A stretch of DNA of 64,000 nt from Diphasiastrum complanatum (taxonomy: Eukaryota > Streptophyta > Lycopodiopsida > Lycopodiales > Lycopodiaceae): positions 46,571,079 to 46,635,078 of the forward strand of contig CM055096.1 in the NCBI GenBank assembly GCA_029204225.1, given 5' to 3'. Of this stretch, positions 1 to 9,629 are shown in pieces. The position numbers were made by a program, and so were the translations under genes. The stretch's first letter is position 1, and each line of letters opens with the position of its first letter. Under the pieces are notes generated by a model, which was not told the DNA's origin, did no database searches, and saw nothing but the letters and a program-made list of their open reading frames with translations.

Positions 1-840
1 AGTTAGACATGCCTTAAAACATTGATGCACATAGGAGATGCATAAACATGTCAATTTCTACAAGGATGCCAAAGAGCTAATGTGAATATACCATTCTAAA
101 TCCTCAAATAATGTCATCTTACGCTTGGAACTATATATTGAGCTTTTCAAAATCTAGAATTTAAATCCACATGTTTGTTCTTTCTTTCACTATGGATGTG
201 TGTGTGTAAGTGTAAGTGGGCTAGAGGAGGAGAAAAGAAATGGGGTGGAGCAGAGGAGGCTATTGGGGGAAAATAAATCTGGGTGGTGGGTGGTAAAACA
301 CATGGGGACCCACGTCAAAGGAAGTTATGAAGGGGGCAGATTTGGGGTGTATGACGAGATTGAAGGAAGGGATACCAAGATTCGGAAGAGAGGGAGGAAG
401 GGGTACCAAGACTCGGAAGAGAAGGAGGAGGTGATGATGATAAACAAAAAAGGAAATGACCAGTGAAGGGAGAAGACATCAAAACATTGGGATGGAGATC
501 CATAAGAGGCGAAGGATTAGGATGATCTCAACGATAAACTGAAGGAATGATGCTTGAAAAAGAGAGGAGGGGATGGATGATGGGAAGGTGGAGATGATGA
601 GGGAGATATGAGACACACAAAACATTTTGGCCCCCTTTGACTTTCATGGTGCCAAGTCAAGGGTTGAGTGAATGTGCCATGAACTAAGATTAAATATCTA
701 TTATTAACAACCAAAAGTTTATTTTAGAGACTTTTACATCTGGCGAACCTTGACCACACATACATTCTCTTCCATCATTGACCTTCGGGGGGGGGGGGGG
801 GGGTGTAGGTACCCCTCTCCAACCCAAACTACATTTCTTT
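1..840. other. Non-coding, purine-rich stretch
   Basis: I see no gene here. From about 220 to 700 the plus strand is strongly purine-biased (GGAGG/GAAGG words), which leaves short open frames on both strands with low-complexity products. A run of 17 G residues lies at 787-803. Nothing resembles a known domain. Confidence 0.5.
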
Positions 841-844
841 TTAA

Positions 845-1428
845 ATGAATTGAATTTTTTCAATGGATCGAATTTTTTCAATAGATCGAATTTTTTCAAT
901 TGATTGAATTTTTTAAATGACTTGAATTTTTCCAATAGATCGAATTTTTCCAATGACTTAAAATTTTCGTAAGACTCTTTCAAAGGCTCGAAACTTTCCA
1001 AAGAATTGAATTTTTTGAAAGACTCGAATTTCTCCAAAGACTCGAATTTTTCGAGAATCAAATTTTTGGAAAGACTCAAATTTTTTCAAAAAAAGGATCA
1101 AATTTTTCAAATGACCCGAATTTTTCCAATGGCTCGACTTTTTCCAATGAATCAAATTTTTCCAGCGGCTCAAATTTTTCCAACCACTCGAATTTTTCCA
1201 ATAAATTGAATTTTTTGAAAAACTCGAATTTTTGGAAAGGCTCAAATTTTTCGAGAGACTCCAATTTTTGGAAAGATTCGAATTTTTCCCAAGCCTCGAA
1301 TTTTATCAAGGACTCGAATTTTTCCAAAGACTCGAATTTTTGGAATGATTCCAATTTTTGGAAATATTCGAATTTTTCCGAAGACTCAAACTTTTCCAAA
1401 GACTCAAATTTTTTCTAAGACTCGAATG
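845..1428. repeat. 18-bp minisatellite array, about 32 units
   Basis: Consecutive 18-bp units of the form GACTCGAATTTTTCCAAA run for about 580 bp. Spacing is exact where checked (units begin at 1329, 1347 and 1365). Variation sits mainly in the first four bases and in a CC/GG switch after the T-run, so many units are near-palindromic. Because 18 is divisible by three, frames stay open on both strands and encode six-residue repeats (EKFESL-like on minus, SNFSKD-like on plus). I treat these frames as a by-product of the period and not as genes. Confidence 0.9.
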
Positions 1429-1533
1429 TTAGATATTCAAGATGCGAGATGTGCGAGATCAGCCATCATCCAAATCATCGGCCACCACCTAGATCGGCCT
1501 CCATTGCCCGTCAACGACGAGCACTCTTTACTA

Positions 1534-1614
<81 letters not shown>

Positions 1615-1630
1615 AATATTTATATATATA
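1534..1630. repeat. (TG)n(TA)n microsatellite
   Basis: A short GT run grades into about 68 bp of uninterrupted TA, followed by AT-rich sequence. It follows about 100 bp of unique sequence after the minisatellite. Tyr-Ile frames crossing it are artefacts. Confidence 0.95.
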
Positions 1631-1649
1631 CAAAGATTACTAACAATAA

Positions 1650-2145
1650 TAATGATATCAATACCCAATGATACTACCATGACATCGATCAATGAAACAA
1701 TTATTCACAACGCAACTATTCGATCTTTCTCTCTGTCACTATAGAATATTGTTTCAAAAAGATCGCAACTATGTCTGCATTAAGACTTTTACAGACTAAA
1801 CGTATTTGTTCCGATAATCTAAGTCATGATGTATTGTGTCGAATGAATGTATTCAGTTTCGTTTGATCCACGATATGCAGATTAGATAATTCGTAGGTTG
1901 AATTGTTCTTGTGTCATGTAGATTATGTCAATTGTAATGTTCTAAACCTTTTCTGACTCGCTTATGCTTCCGCAACTAAATTCTAAAAAGACAATATAGA
2001 TTCATCCACTATGAGAACATGAGGTGTATTATATGAACAAAAATAATATTTGCTACTGATTCATAGACAAAGACATTTGATTTCTACGAGAGCTGAGACG
2101 AATGTGCTAGAAATAGAAATGCATAAAACTGGTTGATTAATAAAC
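1650..2145. other. Unassigned sequence upstream of copia RT
   Basis: No intact frame is visible. It precedes the copia reverse transcriptase remnant in the same orientation and is probably eroded internal sequence of that element, but I could not identify integrase motifs. Confidence 0.3.
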
Positions 2146-2149
2146 TAAA

Positions 2150-3445
2150 CTGAACAGAACGTCAACTACATTGAGACTTTTAGTCCAGTAGTTAAACATT
2201 CTTTTGTCATTTGCTGCTGCTGCAAATTTGAAAATACATCAAATGGATGTATAGACAACATATCTTAATAGAGCTATCGAAGAGAAAATTTACATGATAC
2301 ATCCTGAAGGTTACAAAATTGAAGGTATATACAATCATGTGTGTAAACTCCATAAAGCACTTTATGGCTTGAAGCAATCTGCTTGAGCATGGTTTCAAAG
2401 AACCAACTCGTTCCTTATTGATCATGGCTACACACCAAGCTCTTCAGATTCGAATGTCTACTTCAAGTCAGTGCAACATTTCTTTAATCGATCCGATAAA
2501 AGAAGCTAAGACAATGCTATCTTCTGAATTCGACATGACCCCGATTTGGGCGAAGCTCATTATTGTCTAGGTATTCAAATCCAAAGAGACAGAAAACAGA
2601 AGTTGATTTATATCACTCAACAAAGATACATTCAAAATGTCTTAATCAGATATAATCTGATGAATTGCAAATTAGCTCTATGGATCAACAAGGACTCAAG
2701 ATGTCGAAAGACCAGTGTCCCCGAACAATCGAAGAGAAGGAGCGGATGCGTGAGTATCCTTATCATTCGATAATAGGATCTCTTATGTATGCGATGATCT
2801 GTACCAGACCAGACATAGCTTTTGCAGTCAGTTCCTTGAGTCAGTATATGACCAATCCTGGTATAACACATTGGAAGGCTCTTATCAGAGTCATGAGATA
2901 TCTTCGAGCTACTATGGACTTTTGCATTTGTTATGGAGGAGTACGACAAATTCAATATTCTCAGTGGTTTTTCAGATGCAAGTTGGGCAGGAGATATAGA
3001 CACTCGTAAATCCACTTTAGAATTTACATTCTTCCTCAACAATGTTCCTATTTCATGGAACAATCACAAGCAAACTTCGATAGCTCTATCTTCCACTGAG
3101 TTAGAGTATATCACAGCCTCTCAAACTACAAAGGAAGCAATATGGCTGAGAAACTTACTTTCAAATATCAGTCTGAATCAATATGCTCCGACAATTCTAT
3201 TTTGTGATAATCAAAGTGCCATTGCTCTATCAAACAACCCTAGATTTCATTCTAGGAGTAAGCACATTGAAATTAAGTCTCACTATGTCATAAGCAAAGT
3301 TCTCGACAAAGAGGTTGACTTGCAGTATTGTCGAACGCAAGATATGACATCAGATATTTTTACCAAGGCGTTAAGCTTGGATGCACACAAGAAATTTTGT
3401 GCAGAATTAAGTTTGAAGGTCAAAGCATTCATGGATTCAGATTAA
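2150..3445 (+). pseudogene. Ty1/copia reverse transcriptase-RNase H remnant
   Basis: Plus-strand frames in succession match the copia pol C-terminal half. Seen in order: an RT core with a LYGLKQ-like motif near 2365 interrupted by a stop, a CLGIQI-type segment near 2570, the IIGSLMYA...TRPDIAFAVS connection region near 2780-2850, and RNase H from 2933 to 3445. RNase H shows SDASWAGD, STELEYI, FCDNQSAI and RSKHIEIKSH motifs and ends at a TAA overlapping the polypurine tract. The RNase H part (170 codons) is uninterrupted, while the RT part carries stops and frameshifts. In the family this enzyme copies element RNA in cytoplasmic particles. gag, protease and integrase are not recognisable upstream. 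Inactive copy. Confidence 0.9.
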
Positions 3446-3690
3446 GGGGGAGTGTTGGATTATTTTCCTGATTATCGACTAATCATTTTTAATCTTCATC
3501 CACTACATTATCCAGTAGTCTCTTCAAATCTTCCAGCACTCAGATGTGGCAAATAGCAAATCTTGCTAGCTTGTGGAAAATGACAAACTTTCTTGGATCC
3601 TTCTTTTTTCAATTTTTGATTTGTTTGTATACACTTGCAAAAGTTATTTATTATGAAATTGAATTAAGGCTAATCTTAGCTTTGATACTA
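3444..3690 (+). repeat. Copia polypurine tract and partial 3' LTR
   Basis: Directly after the RNase H stop comes AAGGGGGAG (3444-3452) and then TGTTGGAT, the usual polypurine tract and LTR start of copia elements. The LTR begins at 3453. Its right end was not found; other LTR-like sequence begins at 3691, so this LTR is probably truncated. Confidence 0.75.
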
Positions 3691-4250
3691 TGTGAGAGTT
3701 TCACCATGAAGTAGCCAAGTCCAAAGATGGAAATGATGGCACAGACCAATCTACTAATGTAGAGCAAAAATGAAAGTCAAGACATAGTGAAATAAAAGAT
3801 AACACAATCAATCTCCAATACACCAAACTTTATCCAAGTTCATATAAACATCAACTCTAATTGACAGTCACTTGCAAAGACTATATATCCATTATGTAAG
3901 ATGGACTATAAAGCATCAATATCAAGGTAACTCCAATTTCTTTAATAGTGCTTGCTCCACTCTCCCTACTCTCTTACAAAGAAAGAGCGTAACATAATGA
4001 AAGCTTCTACTCCCATTTGTCTATTCTCGAGGCTAGAACTAGGTCTTCTAAATACATAGCACTTAGTCTAATTCAAGGCACTTGCCCCTGCACAACGAAC
4101 CTAAAGGTGGCTTGCTTTCCAAATTAGTATGAACGTGGCACATGGCCTCTCATGTATTGGCCCAATGGAAAGGGGCACTTGACCCTAGAATCCTAGAATA
4201 AGATGGGGGCCAAAGTATAAAATTGACATTTTCATGATTTTGGTGGCACA
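3691..4250 (-). repeat. Possible minus-strand copia LTR
   Basis: Just left of 3691 the sequence GCTTTGATACTA resembles, on the minus strand, a decayed tRNA-Met primer site (TAGTATCAAAGC). The LTR candidate begins TGTGAGAG and could end at a CACA near 4250, giving TG...CA termini. There is no second copy in the window to compare, so the boundaries are tentative. Confidence 0.35.
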
Positions 4251-4383
4251 CACACTATCATCTGTGCCACATAGGGAAAGTGCACCTCGAGGAGTGTCCG
4301 ACAACTTGGGTTTTGTATGACAACTCAATGTGCTTTATAGCTAGGTTGACGAAGATGGCGGCCCTTGCCACATGTTCCATTTG

Positions 4384-5116
4384 TGAGAGAGACAAATAGA
4401 GAAAGAAAGAAAGAAAGAAAGCTTCATTAACGTCTTTTCCATGCCGAAAGGCATATAAGACAAACAAGTACATCAGATGAGATGGAAACAAGACATATTA
4501 GTGCCGTCAAAATAATCTAACTAAAACCAAATTAACTAAGAAGAGAGTGATATAACCAGGATTATATGGTACGTGTACCACTTACATGCTCAACTTGACA
4601 TCTCTTCATTTTTCTAACTCAAACTCTATCTCAAAATTAAGACTCTCATTAGCTATAGGCTTACGATCCACAAATCTGAAATGCCATTGCGATAGATAAG
4701 CCGTTTGCCAATTGATAGAGCTTCTTTTCTTGCTTTCTTACATTCTTGGACTTGGATGAAAGTAAGATCCTCATCCAAATAGATTTTGGTATCACACAAT
4801 TTAGATCATTTTCCTAAAACTTCGCGCCGGTGAGAAACTGACCTGAAGCAGATGACAAGAGTATATGGGTCCTTCTTAGGTCGCAGGCAGTTTCCATACC
4901 TTTGCTACGGTGCTGAAGATTTCCTTCCAAAAACTTTTCAACTTCTTCAACATCATTTTGAAAGTTCAGAATACCTCTAACACGAACATTGAGAGCTTTG
5001 TGTTCTCGTAGACGACCCTTGTTGAACATGGCTGAGATAAACGAAGGTGAGGGTGAAGGTGGAGAGATAGCTGTAGACGAACCTTTAAGTACATCTGCCC
5101 ATGATTTTTCATCCAA
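4384..5116 (-). mobile_element. LINE derivative carrying only ORF1-like sequence
   Basis: On the minus strand a 100-codon frame (5116-4814) starts with SWADVLKG. It is followed after a frame change by about 40 codons including KIYLDEDLTFIQ and KRLIYRNGISDL (about 4790-4660), a pattern like the nucleic-acid-binding ORF1 protein of plant LINEs. Less than 200 bp further on is the same hairpin terminus found on the LINEs in this window (ATGCC-TTTC-GGCAT, 4442-4455), then a CTTT/CT-rich tail (4384-4430). No endonuclease or RT lies between. I read it as an internally deleted LINE that could once have depended on a full-length relative. The ORF1 assignment is moderate; the shared 3' terminus is directly visible. 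Confidence 0.55.
4442..4455 (-). other. LINE 3'-terminal hairpin (copy 1)
   Basis: ATGCCGAAAGGCAT on plus is a 5-bp stem with a 4-nt loop. The loop differs by one base from the other three copies while the stem is unchanged. Confidence 0.75.
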
Positions 5117-5247
5117 CGTTGTCTCTCATTATGTGTGATGAATAGTTTGTGATAGATGCAGAGGACTAGATGCTTTCAAAAAGGTGGGCTTCAAGGCAAG
5201 TCACTCCACATGTGACACAAATTTATCATCTCGTCACTTATTGAGGC

Positions 5248-5252
<5 letters not shown>

Positions 5253-5297
<45 letters not shown>
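5253..5297. repeat. (GA)n microsatellite
   Basis: About 45 bp of pure GA. The LINE terminal hairpin and the ATTAATAAAGCT word are not next to it, so I do not count it as a LINE tail. Confidence 0.95.
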
Positions 5298-5299
<2 letters not shown>

Positions 5300-5500
5300 T
5301 GTCACATCAGTGGCCAAATTAATACTCGTTAAATTAACATAAAACTCTGCCAACGCCAATTACACACAGTAACGACCATTTGGTCGGATCATTATCATAA
5401 GTGATTTGGTCCCCGGGCATGTTACCCCGGTCCAAATTATTTATGCTATTGGCCCTCCCAAAAGCCATTACTTAATGCATAACAAAACACTGCGTATAAA

Positions 5501-5503
<3 letters not shown>

Positions 5504-5561
<58 letters not shown>
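5504..5561. repeat. (GA)n microsatellite
   Basis: About 57 bp of pure GA with no LINE-terminus motif beside it. Flanking frames are low-complexity. Confidence 0.95.
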
Positions 5562-5565
<4 letters not shown>

Positions 5566-6767
5566 GCAATGGTATTAGCGTTACACAAAATTCTAGCGAA
5601 CAAGCGTTTGCACCTCAAGTTTTCTGTTCGCAGACGTTTTGTATTGGGTAAGCATTGTATCCCTCTGGCGATCCTTCTTTCTTCGCACTTTGCTGTTTTT
5701 GAAACATTTCCATATATTGGAAAAGAAAGTTTCGTACTTTGAAGAAAGGAGTGTATGTGAAAATGGAGCTGGCTGATCAAACTGCAGTCTACAAGTAGTA
5801 GCAATAACATTGAGTACAGGCCAAACGTACTGCAAAGGAAGATATGTAAGTGATTGTGAGAGTTTTGGAGCCTCAGATAAGGGTCACATTAATTTATTGT
5901 CAGGATTTACTTTTGGATCTTTGCTTACTCTTTGCTTGACAAGAAACAGGAGTCAATGTGTATTCTGTGAGGTGCTAAATTTTTTTGAGTGGGATCGCTA
6001 GTCTTGCGTCAGCATAGCAGGATATTTGCCAATTGTCTATGAATTATTGCAAGAAATATGGTATTCTTTGCAGTATTGTTTGAAATTTCACTCTTGCCAA
6101 CCATCTTGCAATCACACTTCCTTGGTCGTACTTCACGATTAGTATTTTAAGTATGCCACATATGTTCCACCCTAATGCTGCAAACAATACCTTTCAGTAA
6201 AAATATATACAATCTTCACAACTACTATGAGGTTTTTATGGGATACAATCAGATAGTTTAAAATTTCTTATTAGATAGTAGAAGCACCTAGCAAGTTTCA
6301 AAATTACTTTGAGAATATGAATAATACAATAATGTAATTCTTTTCTAAAAATTATAAACACATCTTTGGAGGCTTAATCTTTGCAGTCTTTTCTACATGG
6401 CTTATTTTGTGAAACAATCTTAGCAGCACCAAAGAAAATAGGTCCTTTTTTAATCATTAGTAATCACATTCGAATATTTAGAGAAATGTGGAAGGAAGGA
6501 TATCTTTGCATGACTGATGATAGTCAGAAGCCAATAGAAAGTAAGGCCTCATCCCCTTCCCCGCCCCCGCACCCCCCCCAAAAAAAAAAAAATACAAAAG
6601 TTAAGGAAATAAGGTAGACTGTAGGCTCGTCAATCTCTTTAGTAATCTAGTGAAGATCGTGGAGGCTTTCATATCTTAATCAAAAAGTGTGGCCACCACA
6701 ACTTTACAAAATAACTCTTGATGTCCATGAATTAGTTCTCCACTGTTAGTCAACAACAACTCTAGTC
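5562..6767. other. Unassigned non-coding sequence
   Basis: I find no convincing gene. A C-rich then A-rich tract lies at about 6563-6591. From about 6726 the sequence is one half of an inverted repeat whose other half lies beyond 16841, split by the insertion of the 10-kb copia element. Confidence 0.4.
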
Positions 6768-6772
6768 ACATC
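6768..6772. other. Target-site duplication ACATC (left)
   Basis: Identical to 16837-16841 on the other side of the copia element. Confidence 0.85.
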
Positions 6773-7258
6773 TGTAAAAGTTTCATACACAGAGGAACAA
6801 ACTTAGATGTGTCAAGACTAACAAAAACAATCTCTAACCATGAAACTAGTGAGATGCACACTAACAATGCATTAGAATGATCTTCAAAATACTAAGACAT
6901 TATAATAAGATTGAGGACCTGTTTTAAGCACATAATAATGACAAAAATCAGAGAACGAAACACTTTGATTCATGCAAAAATAATCAGGTCATAACGCAAG
7001 CTAGACAAAGGAAAGAGTAGGCAATGTAGACACCAATCTTCCTTGTCCAATGTCACCATCAAAATTAGGTATGTACAACAACTATCAAAATAGTAAAGTG
7101 TTCAGCTATTCATAGTTGTAGTAGTCCGCATTTGGAAGGTTCTAGAAGTAGGGTTTTTCCACACATGTGGCCTCCACTTGGACACTTTGTCAAACTTTTT
7201 GGATTTTCCATATTTAGGCCTCAAGTTGATATTTGACAGGTTGGGCTATTTTTTCACA
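6773..7258 (-). repeat. 3' LTR of nested copia element
   Basis: 486 bp. On plus it begins TGTAAAAGTTTCATACAC and ends TTTTTTCACA. It aligns along its length with 16247-16836 but lacks about 100 bp in the second half. Confidence 0.88.
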
Positions 7259-7269
7259 TTCTCCCTCAA
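7259..7269 (-). promoter_or_regulatory. Polypurine tract of nested copia element
   Basis: On minus it reads TTGAGGGAGAA directly before the LTR TG. In LTR elements this RNase H-resistant tract primes plus-strand DNA synthesis. Confidence 0.75.
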
Positions 7270-7740
7270 ATTCAACTTGGCCAAAAAATTACCATCCATG
7301 CTACCATAGCCACGTAAGACTTCTTTGATGAAGATCAAATTCCAAGTGTCATGAACGCACAATTGATGTTGCTCCTCCCTACAAACATCCCAAGGCTTCC
7401 ATGCCTTTTTATGACCTTTAAAACAATCCATGCAAAAATAGCTAGCCCATAACCTACTAGCATGTTGCATTACATCTCTAAGAATCCAAACAACATGGTA
7501 TCTCCAATCTTCTATCATCAAGAAGTAATGATAACCTCAAAAAACCAGCACTTGACAAACAAAGTCCATAGTTGCCTTTGCTCCTTTGTATGAGTACATT
7601 ACGTAAAACATGAGTATCATAAAAAATGAAGTAGCAACAATGATGAAACTTACTCAACACAAACCCAAAATTAAAAACCATCCTTTTTATTGTTCTCCTC
7701 TGATTTGAACCTGAAACATATATTAGATCCATTGATGATC
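7270..7740 (-). pseudogene. Terminal internal sequence of copia element
   Basis: A 91-codon minus frame (7521-7246) runs into the polypurine tract and ends with a stretch like IFIKEVLRG...LAKLNLREN. A comparable short frame sits before the polypurine tract of the 35.7-38.3 kb copia element. No RNase H motif remains, so the function is unknown and it may be decayed non-coding sequence. Confidence 0.3.
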
Positions 7741-7751
7741 CCTCAAAAACC

Positions 7752-8180
7752 ATGCCAAGAGAGGTATATATCAAGCAATGTGCTGTATGTCAGAGAGCCC
7801 ATAGACCAACGAAGGAAAATTATGAGCCGTTACATCCTATATTGGCTCAAGCACCATTTGAGAAGTGGGGACTTGATTACATCGGCCCTATTCACCTAGC
7901 CGCTCGTAGTACCCAAGCCCGATATATTATCGTGGCTACAGATTATCTCACAAAGTGGGTTGAAGCCAAAGTAGTGCGCGTAGCAGATGCTAGGTCCACC
8001 GTGAAGTTCCTTTACAAAAATATCATTGTACGCTTCGGATGCCTAGTGGAGATAGTGAGCGATCGGGGAACTCACTTTGCCAACGAGTCCATCAAGGTCT
8101 TATCAAAAGAGTTCTTTGTGATCCATCGTTTCAGCGCGCCTTACTACCGAAGAAGCAGCTGCCAAGTTTTGCCACAAAAC
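7752..8180 (+). pseudogene. Ty3/gypsy integrase core fragment
   Basis: The plus frame begins with the end of the zinc-binding domain (CAVCQRAH) and continues into the catalytic core: FEKWGLDYIGPI (first Asp), the TKWVEA block, and VSDRGTHF (second Asp). After SAPYY the usual continuation with the catalytic Glu is lost, as the sequence changes to unrelated RRSSCQVL. Integrase joins element DNA to the chromosome in the nucleus; this copy lacks the third catalytic residue. It lies opposite to the surrounding copia element, so it is a separate, probably later, insertion. Confidence 0.9.
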
Positions 8181-8224
8181 TTCCCTTTCCAAGCATCAAA
8201 TGCCTCACACTACAATTTTGCATG

Positions 8225-8560
8225 ATTTGAACACCAAAAGCAGAATAATATTCTAATTTTTCCAATTCTTATCTTTGACATATCATAAAGAAAAATATGA
8301 TTCTTCTTCCTAAAAGTTTGACTAAGATCAAACAAGATCCTATCAAACACCATTTCACTATGTAGAGTGAAAAAAATGTCATCGCCATGAAGCAACCATA
8401 AGATAGAACAATCTTGATTGAACATGAAGTAGAAAGAATGAAGATGAGTGTAGAACTAGGTCTTTCCAATCTCCATGATTGATGAGAAATCAGATCCATC
8501 TTGCACTTGAACTTGAACTTGGTAGATGACAAAAAGCTTGGACCGTTCCTCCTTGATTTC
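8225..8560. other. Unassigned interior sequence
   Basis: Short minus frames show no recognisable domain. It lies between the gypsy integrase fragment and a hAT-like end, probably copia interior. Confidence 0.3.
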
Positions 8561-8702
8561 CATAGTTGTGTCGAACCGCGGTTTGCGTTCAAAGAGCCTC
8601 CTGTTCGAATCGGCCCGGTTCGAACCGGAAAAAAAAAACGTTTCAAACCGTTTTTTTGGCATTTTCCAGAGGGCTATCGCAAGAGTTGGGCGCGCACATT
8701 TT

Positions 8703-8704
<2 letters not shown>
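8561..8704. mobile_element. hAT-like terminal segment with palindromic words
   Basis: It begins CATAGTTGTGTCGAACC, like the left end of the complete hAT MITE at 52548. Then come GGTTCGAACCGG-type palindromic words, an A-run, AAACGTTT/AAACCGTTTTTTT and GGCATTTTCC. No matching right end is found; the LINE (CT)n tail starts at 8705 and probably interrupts it. Confidence 0.5.

Positions 8705-8756
<52 letters not shown>
8705..8756 (-). repeat. (CT)n tail of LINE copy C
   Basis: About 52 bp of GA on plus directly abuts AGCTTTATTAAT. The same arrangement occurs at 29685 and 63950, supporting a true element tail over a chance microsatellite. Confidence 0.8.
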
Positions 8757-8759
<3 letters not shown>

Positions 8760-8830
8760 TATTAATCTCTTTTCCATGCCAAAAGAAAGCTTTATTAATG
8801 TCTTTTTCATGCCAAAAGGCATATAAGACT
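8757..8830 (-). other. LINE 3' terminus with hairpin and duplicated end
   Basis: On minus: ATGCCTTTTGGCAT (8822-8809), then GAAAAAGACATTAATAAAGCT, then a second near-copy of TTTTGGCATG...ATTAATAAAGCT, and then the CT tail. Only this copy has the terminal block of about 30 bp twice. Confidence 0.8.
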
Positions 8831-9299
8831 AATGAAGTACATGTCAAGTATGTGGAAACCGTGGAGTGTATAAAACGACTCCAAAACTGTAATAAAGAAA
8901 AACATCTAGTGCAAGTTAAGATAACTACATAAATGAGAATGTCTGTGCATGGTAGTCAAATGTATCCATGTCAAGATGTTAAGTCTTTGCTGGCACTGTA
9001 GAAGGATGTAATGCAAGCTGTAGCATGAGAAAGTGCAGGAGCCCGCTGACGTCGCCTGTGAACAGGAGCATGTATAGTGCGTCTCTGTGTTGGAGGTCTA
9101 GTGTGGCGTGTAACTCTCGTGGCCGCCTGAGGCTGGGTGGTGCGTTGTCTCTGCATCCTAGGTCTGGGAATGTCGTCGTAATCGCTGTTAGTCATGTCTG
9201 CATCAGGACGTGATCTCCTGCGAAAGAAGAAGGATGTAATCTGAGACTGTGTGTCTGGATAGGTATGCTGAGCTGTTTGACATAGGTCTTGACGCATGA

Positions 9300-9578
9300 G
9301 GGACATCTCACGTATCATAAGTGCCACACATCGGGGGTCCTCATATGAGATGAGGGACCGTAATGTAATTGGTGTCTGATGAAAAAGGCAATGATATCGC
9401 CCTCTGATCTCATAGTAAATTGGACATGTGAATAGGAAATGCTCCTCTGACTCGACCATAGATAATGAACATAACCGACAAAGCCGCTCCTCTCGTGGGA
9501 TACCCTGGAAGCGTCCAGTCTCAATTGCCAACTGGTGTGAGGACACTTAGAACTGGCCCAGTACAAACCGAAGCCCAT
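9300..9578 (-). pseudogene. LINE C-terminal Cys/His region
   Basis: The minus frame includes GRFQGIPREERLCRLC, EEHFLFTCP and YYEIRGRY, then LISYEDPRC. The pattern resembles the zf-RVT region downstream of RT in plant LINEs. It has relatives at 28.9-29.1 kb and 13.1-12.9 kb in this window. Confidence 0.75.
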
Positions 9579-9629
9579 GAGATAGTCCTGAGGTGAGATA
9601 GTGTGACAAAACTGGAAATCCCACTGTGT

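Noticed and set aside
690-1418. Overlapping long frames on both strands with EKFESL / SNFSKD repeats
   Set aside because: They follow from the 18-bp period being a multiple of three; no start context, composition change or homology supports a gene.
1345-1671. Tyr-Ile repeat protein frames
   Set aside because: Translation of the TA microsatellite.
5253-5561. Two (GA)n runs as further LINE tails
   Set aside because: Neither has the hairpin or the ATTAATAAAGCT word beside it.
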